Origin: Methylobacterium sp. J-076
GTDB taxonomy: Bacteria; Pseudomonadota; Alphaproteobacteria; Rhizobiales; Beijerinckiaceae
Length of the DNA stretch: 64,000 nucleotides
Reading direction: 5' to 3'
Assembly: GCF_022829405.1 (NCBI RefSeq)
Contig: NZ_JAKSXW010000141.1
Span: forward strand, 34,973 to 98,972
The position numbers were made by a program, and so were the translations under genes. The notes beneath the pieces are model-generated. The model saw only the letters and a list, made by a program, of their open reading frames with translations, was not told the DNA's origin and made no database searches. Of this stretch, positions 61,583-64,000 are shown in pieces (position 1 is the stretch's first letter; each line of letters begins with the position of its first letter).

Positions 61583-63475
61583 TTACAGGTCGTCGCCTTC
61601 CGCGTCCTCGGCCCGGGCCGCATCCGCATCCCCGAGGATCTCCTCCTCGGCGGTGGCACGGGCGTCCGACGCCGTCTCCCGGACGTCCACGATCTCCGCG
61701 CCCGGAAACCGCGACAGCGCCTCGCGGACGAAGGGGTCCGCGGCGGCGTTCTCCCGCCGCGTCTCGGTCGCGGCGCGGACGTCCTCGGCCAGCGTCGGCG
61801 CTCCCTCCTCCTGCGAGAGGGAGACGATCCAGCGGCGGCCGGTCCAGGCGGTGAGCGCGGCCGACAGGTCGGTGGCGAGGCTCGGGCGCCCCCCGGCCGC
61901 CAGCCGCACCTCGATCCGCCCTTCCTCGAACCGCACGAGGTGGACGTCGCGCTCCATGGCCGCCTTGAGCAGGATGTCCCGCCGGGACTCGGCCAGGGCC
62001 ACCACATCCTCGAACCGTTGGAGCCGCGGGCCCGCCGCGGCGGCCGGTGCCGGGCTCCGGGCTGGGGGGGCGGGCCGCAGGGGGGCGGGCGCCGCCTGCG
62101 CCCGCGCCTGCGCGGCCATCACCTGCGCCGGGGCGGCGGCGGGGGCGGCTTGGCTCAGGATCGGCCGTGGCGCGTGCGCGACGCTGCCCGGGTCGTTCGT
62201 CGGCGCCGGCATGGTGATCGCCTGCCGCGGTTCGGCCCCGCCGCCCGACGCGCCCTCGTCCCGCAGCCGGCGGAGGGCCTCGTCGGGGGTCGGCAGGTCG
62301 GCGGCATAGGCGAGGCGGACGATGGCCATCTCCGCGGCGGCGAGCGGCCGGGGGGCGGTCTGCACCTCGGGGATCGCCTTCAGCAGGATCTGCCACGCCC
62401 GCGACAGGGCCCGCATCGACAACCGGCTCGCATAATCCGCCCCGCGGACGCGCTCGGTCTCGCTGAGTGTGGGGTCGGCGGCGGCCTCGGGGACGATCTT
62501 CAGGCGGGTGACGAGGTGGGTGAAGGCCGCGAGGTCGACCATCACCACGGCGGGGTCCGCACCGGAATCGTACTGCGCCCGCAACTCGGCGAAGGCGGCG
62601 GGCACCGCCCCGCGCATCACGGCCTCGAACAGGTCCACGATCCGGGCGCGGTCGGCGAGCCCCAGCATGTCGCGCACGCCCTGCGCCGAGACGGTGCCGG
62701 CCCCGTGGGCGATGGCCTGATCGAGGAGGGAGAGCGAGTCGCGCACCGAGCCTTCCGCCGCGCGCACCAGGGCGCCCAGGGCCTCGTCCTCGACGCCCAC
62801 GCCCTCGGCGGCGCAGATCCGGGCGAGGTGGGCGCGCAGCGACGGCGCCTCCACCCGCCGCAGGTCGAACCGCTGGCAGCGCGACAGGATCGTCACCGGG
62901 ACCTTGCGGATCTCCGTGGTGGCGAACACGAACTTCGCGTGGGGCGGCGGCTCCTCCAGGGTCTTCAGGAAGGCGTTGAACGCCTTCTCCGAGAGCATGT
63001 GGACCTCGTCCACGATGTAGACCTTGTACCGGGCCGAGACCGGCCCGTAGCGGATCCCGTCGATGATCGCGCGCACGTCGTCGATGCCGGTATGGGAGGC
63101 GGCGTCCATCTCCAGCACGTCCATGTGCCGGGATTCCATGATGGCTGCGCAATGGATGCCGAGTTCCGGCATGTCCACGGTCGGCCCGGTATCGGGCGCG
63201 CCGGCCAGGGCGTAGTTCAGGCCCCGGGCGAGGATGCGGGCGGTGGTCGTCTTGCCGACGCCGCGCACGCCGGTCAGCATCCAGGCCTGGGGGATGCGCT
63301 TGGCGGTGAAGGCGTTGCCCAGCGTCCGGACCATGGCCTCCTGGCCGATCAGGTCGCCGAAATGCGTGGGGCGGTACTTGCGCGCCAGGACCCGGTAGGG
63401 CGCCGGCTGCGACGCGGGGGCAGCGAAGCCGGGGAGCCCCGGCTCGTCGTCCGGCGTGCCGGTCGAAGCGTCCAT
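61583..63475 (-). CDS. dnaX: DNA polymerase III subunits gamma/tau
   Basis: Clamp-loader ATPase and replisome organiser. It has 630 residues. The P-loop is GVRGVGKTTTARI, Walker B IVDEVHML, the sensor/Arg-finger region LSRCQRFDLRR, then a collar domain and an Ala/Pro-rich tau tail. The zinc module that sits after Walker A in E. coli (four Cys) is reduced here to one Cys (GIHCAAIMES), followed by the conserved DVLEMDAASHTGIDDVR. No A-rich slippery sequence for a short gamma form was noticed. It is directly downstream of the SRP RNA gene. Confidence 0.95.
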   Translation of the reverse strand: MDASTGTPDDEPGLPGFAAPASQPAPYRVLARKYRPTHFGDLIGQEAMVRTLGNAFTAKRIPQAWMLTGVRGVGKTTTARILARGLNYALAGAPDTGPTVDMPELGIHCAAIMESRHMDVLEMDAASHTGIDDVRAIIDGIRYGPVSARYKVYIVDEVHMLSEKAFNAFLKTLEEPPPHAKFVFATTEIRKVPVTILSRCQRFDLRRVEAPSLRAHLARICAAEGVGVEDEALGALVRAAEGSVRDSLSLLDQAIAHGAGTVSAQGVRDMLGLADRARIVDLFEAVMRGAVPAAFAELRAQYDSGADPAVVMVDLAAFTHLVTRLKIVPEAAADPTLSETERVRGADYASRLSMRALSRAWQILLKAIPEVQTAPRPLAAAEMAIVRLAYAADLPTPDEALRRLRDEGASGGGAEPRQAITMPAPTNDPGSVAHAPRPILSQAAPAAAPAQVMAAQARAQAAPAPLRPAPPARSPAPAAAAGPRLQRFEDVVALAESRRDILLKAAMERDVHLVRFEEGRIEVRLAAGGRPSLATDLSAALTAWTGRRWIVSLSQEEGAPTLAEDVRAATETRRENAAADPFVREALSRFPGAEIVDVRETASDARATAEEEILGDADAARAEDAEGDDL

Positions 63476-63511
63476 GACGTGTCGGGTCCGGGTGCCGCGC
63501 CCTGAATCGGA

Positions 63512-63610
63512 GGTGGGAGGCTGGACAGAGACCCGCTCGGTCTCGTTAGGGCTGCTTCCTTCCGGACCTGACCCGGTTGGCGAGTGAAACGTCCCCCGCC
63601 AACCCCCCGC
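63512..63610 (-). ncRNA. ffs: Signal recognition particle RNA (4.5S, small type)
   Basis: On the minus strand the conserved SRP apical loop reads GGTCAGGTCCGGAAGGAAGC followed by AGCC, which is diagnostic. The 5' end GGGGGGTTGG pairs over 10 bp with the 3' end CCAGCCTCCC, closing a hairpin of about 95 nt. It lies 37 bp upstream of dnaX, the usual alphaproteobacterial position. Exact ends are estimated from the pairing. Confidence 0.93.
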
Positions 63611-63684
63611 CGGCTATATGGCCGGCTCGCCCGGCGAACGCAAGCGCGGGAGGCCCCATTCGCGCCTGCGCCCCAGCCGCTATG

Positions 63685-63776
63685 GTCGTTGCAAGCGGAG
63701 CGAAGCAATCCAGGGCGGCGCGAGGGTGTGAGGCGTCCCGCTTCCCTGGGTCGCTTCGCTGCGCTCGCGATGACGG
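63685..63776. repeat. Dispersed palindromic repeat, best-preserved copy
   Basis: Left end GTCGTTGCAAGCGGAGCG, then AAGCAATCCAGGGCGGCG; centre GGTGTGAGGCG(T)CCCGCTTC; right end CCTGGGTCGCTTCGCTGCGC then TCGCGATGACGG. The ends are inverted copies. It lies upstream of the SRP RNA gene. Confidence 0.8.
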
Positions 63777-63832
63777 GGGGACATCGTGAGACGGCGGCGC
63801 CCGGACGCCACCGCCCTCCGTCGAGCCGCCTG

Positions 63833-63927
63833 CGTCGTTGCGAGGGGAGCGAAGCAATCCAGGGCGGAGCTATGGTGTGAGGCGGCCCGCTTCCCTGGGT
63901 CGCTCAGCTGCGCTCGCGATGACGGGG
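63833..63927. repeat. Dispersed palindromic repeat, second copy near the window end
   Basis: Nearly identical to the copy 56 bp before it, including the centre GGTGTGAGGCGGCCCGCTTC. The region from here to 64000 holds no gene. The last bases may begin another copy. Confidence 0.8.
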
Positions 63928-64000
63928 CGGCGCATCGGGAAACGTCGGCTCCCGGTGTGTCCACTCCCTTCTCCAGTCGTCTACGTCCTTTCGGGATACG

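Noticed and set aside
63620..64000. CRISPR-like array at the window end
   Set aside because: There are only two copies of an imperfect palindromic unit of about 95 bp, with the same family elsewhere. There are no short regular repeats with unique spacers and no cas genes.

Overview
The window is visibly very G+C-rich chromosomal DNA, densely packed with genes on both strands and separated by short gaps. Gene content points to an alphaproteobacterium of the Rhizobiales, most probably a Methylobacterium/Methylorubrum-type methylotroph. The supports are the SoxYZ/metallohydrolase/CxxxCW set that usually accompanies PQQ quinoprotein dehydrogenases, an SRP RNA directly upstream of dnaX, polyhydroxyalkanoate (PHA) genes, an NrtR-type NAD regulator and dispersed short palindromic repeats. 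This is inference: no rRNA or tRNA lies in the window. There is no insertion sequence, integrase, phage gene or CRISPR array. Most of it is core chromosome.

Layout. 0-10 kb: a CPBP membrane protease, thyA-folA, hflK-hflC with a DegP-type protease, then serB, miaA and a tRNA dihydrouridine synthase. 10-17.5 kb: a membrane-tethered aspartic protease with a DUF1289 partner, divergent cobS/cobT, overlapping queD-queC, a three-gene quinoprotein-relay set and panB. 17.5-29 kb: an NrtR regulator, then a long minus-strand metabolic block (TPP enzyme, Fe-alcohol dehydrogenase, PhaE, PhaC, CoA-transferase, succinate-semialdehyde dehydrogenase) headed by a LysR gene. 29-42 kb: a GMC oxidoreductase, a hybrid histidine kinase, maf-yacG, two small unknown genes, a phosphohexomutase, a PHA depolymerase and a TIGR02302-type membrane protein. 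42-49.4 kb: a minus-strand translation block (rpmI, rplT, pheS, pheT) with a HEPN-protein gene pair lodged between pheS and pheT, continuing into a SEC-C protein and a chromate transporter. 49.7-64 kb: a GT4 glycosyltransferase, a debranching-type glucosidase, dapE, recR, def-fmt-truA, pckA, a GT61 glycosyltransferase, ybaB, dnaX and the SRP RNA.

The most interesting reading is the block at 19.2-27.7 kb. Its enzymes can be placed as consecutive steps 2-oxoglutarate -> succinate semialdehyde -> 4-hydroxybutyrate -> 4-hydroxybutyryl-CoA -> polyester, with succinate-semialdehyde dehydrogenase as a return branch to the TCA cycle. A PHA depolymerase lies 10 kb away. This is a hypothesis from family membership and gene order. 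Second is the HEPN/small-protein pair inside the pheS-pheT operon. Third is the metallohydrolase-SoxYZ-CxxxCW relay set. Several gaps hold strong hairpins. One encloses the Shine-Dalgarno sequence of a small cysteine-containing protein. A family of roughly 95-bp palindromic repeats occupies many gene ends.
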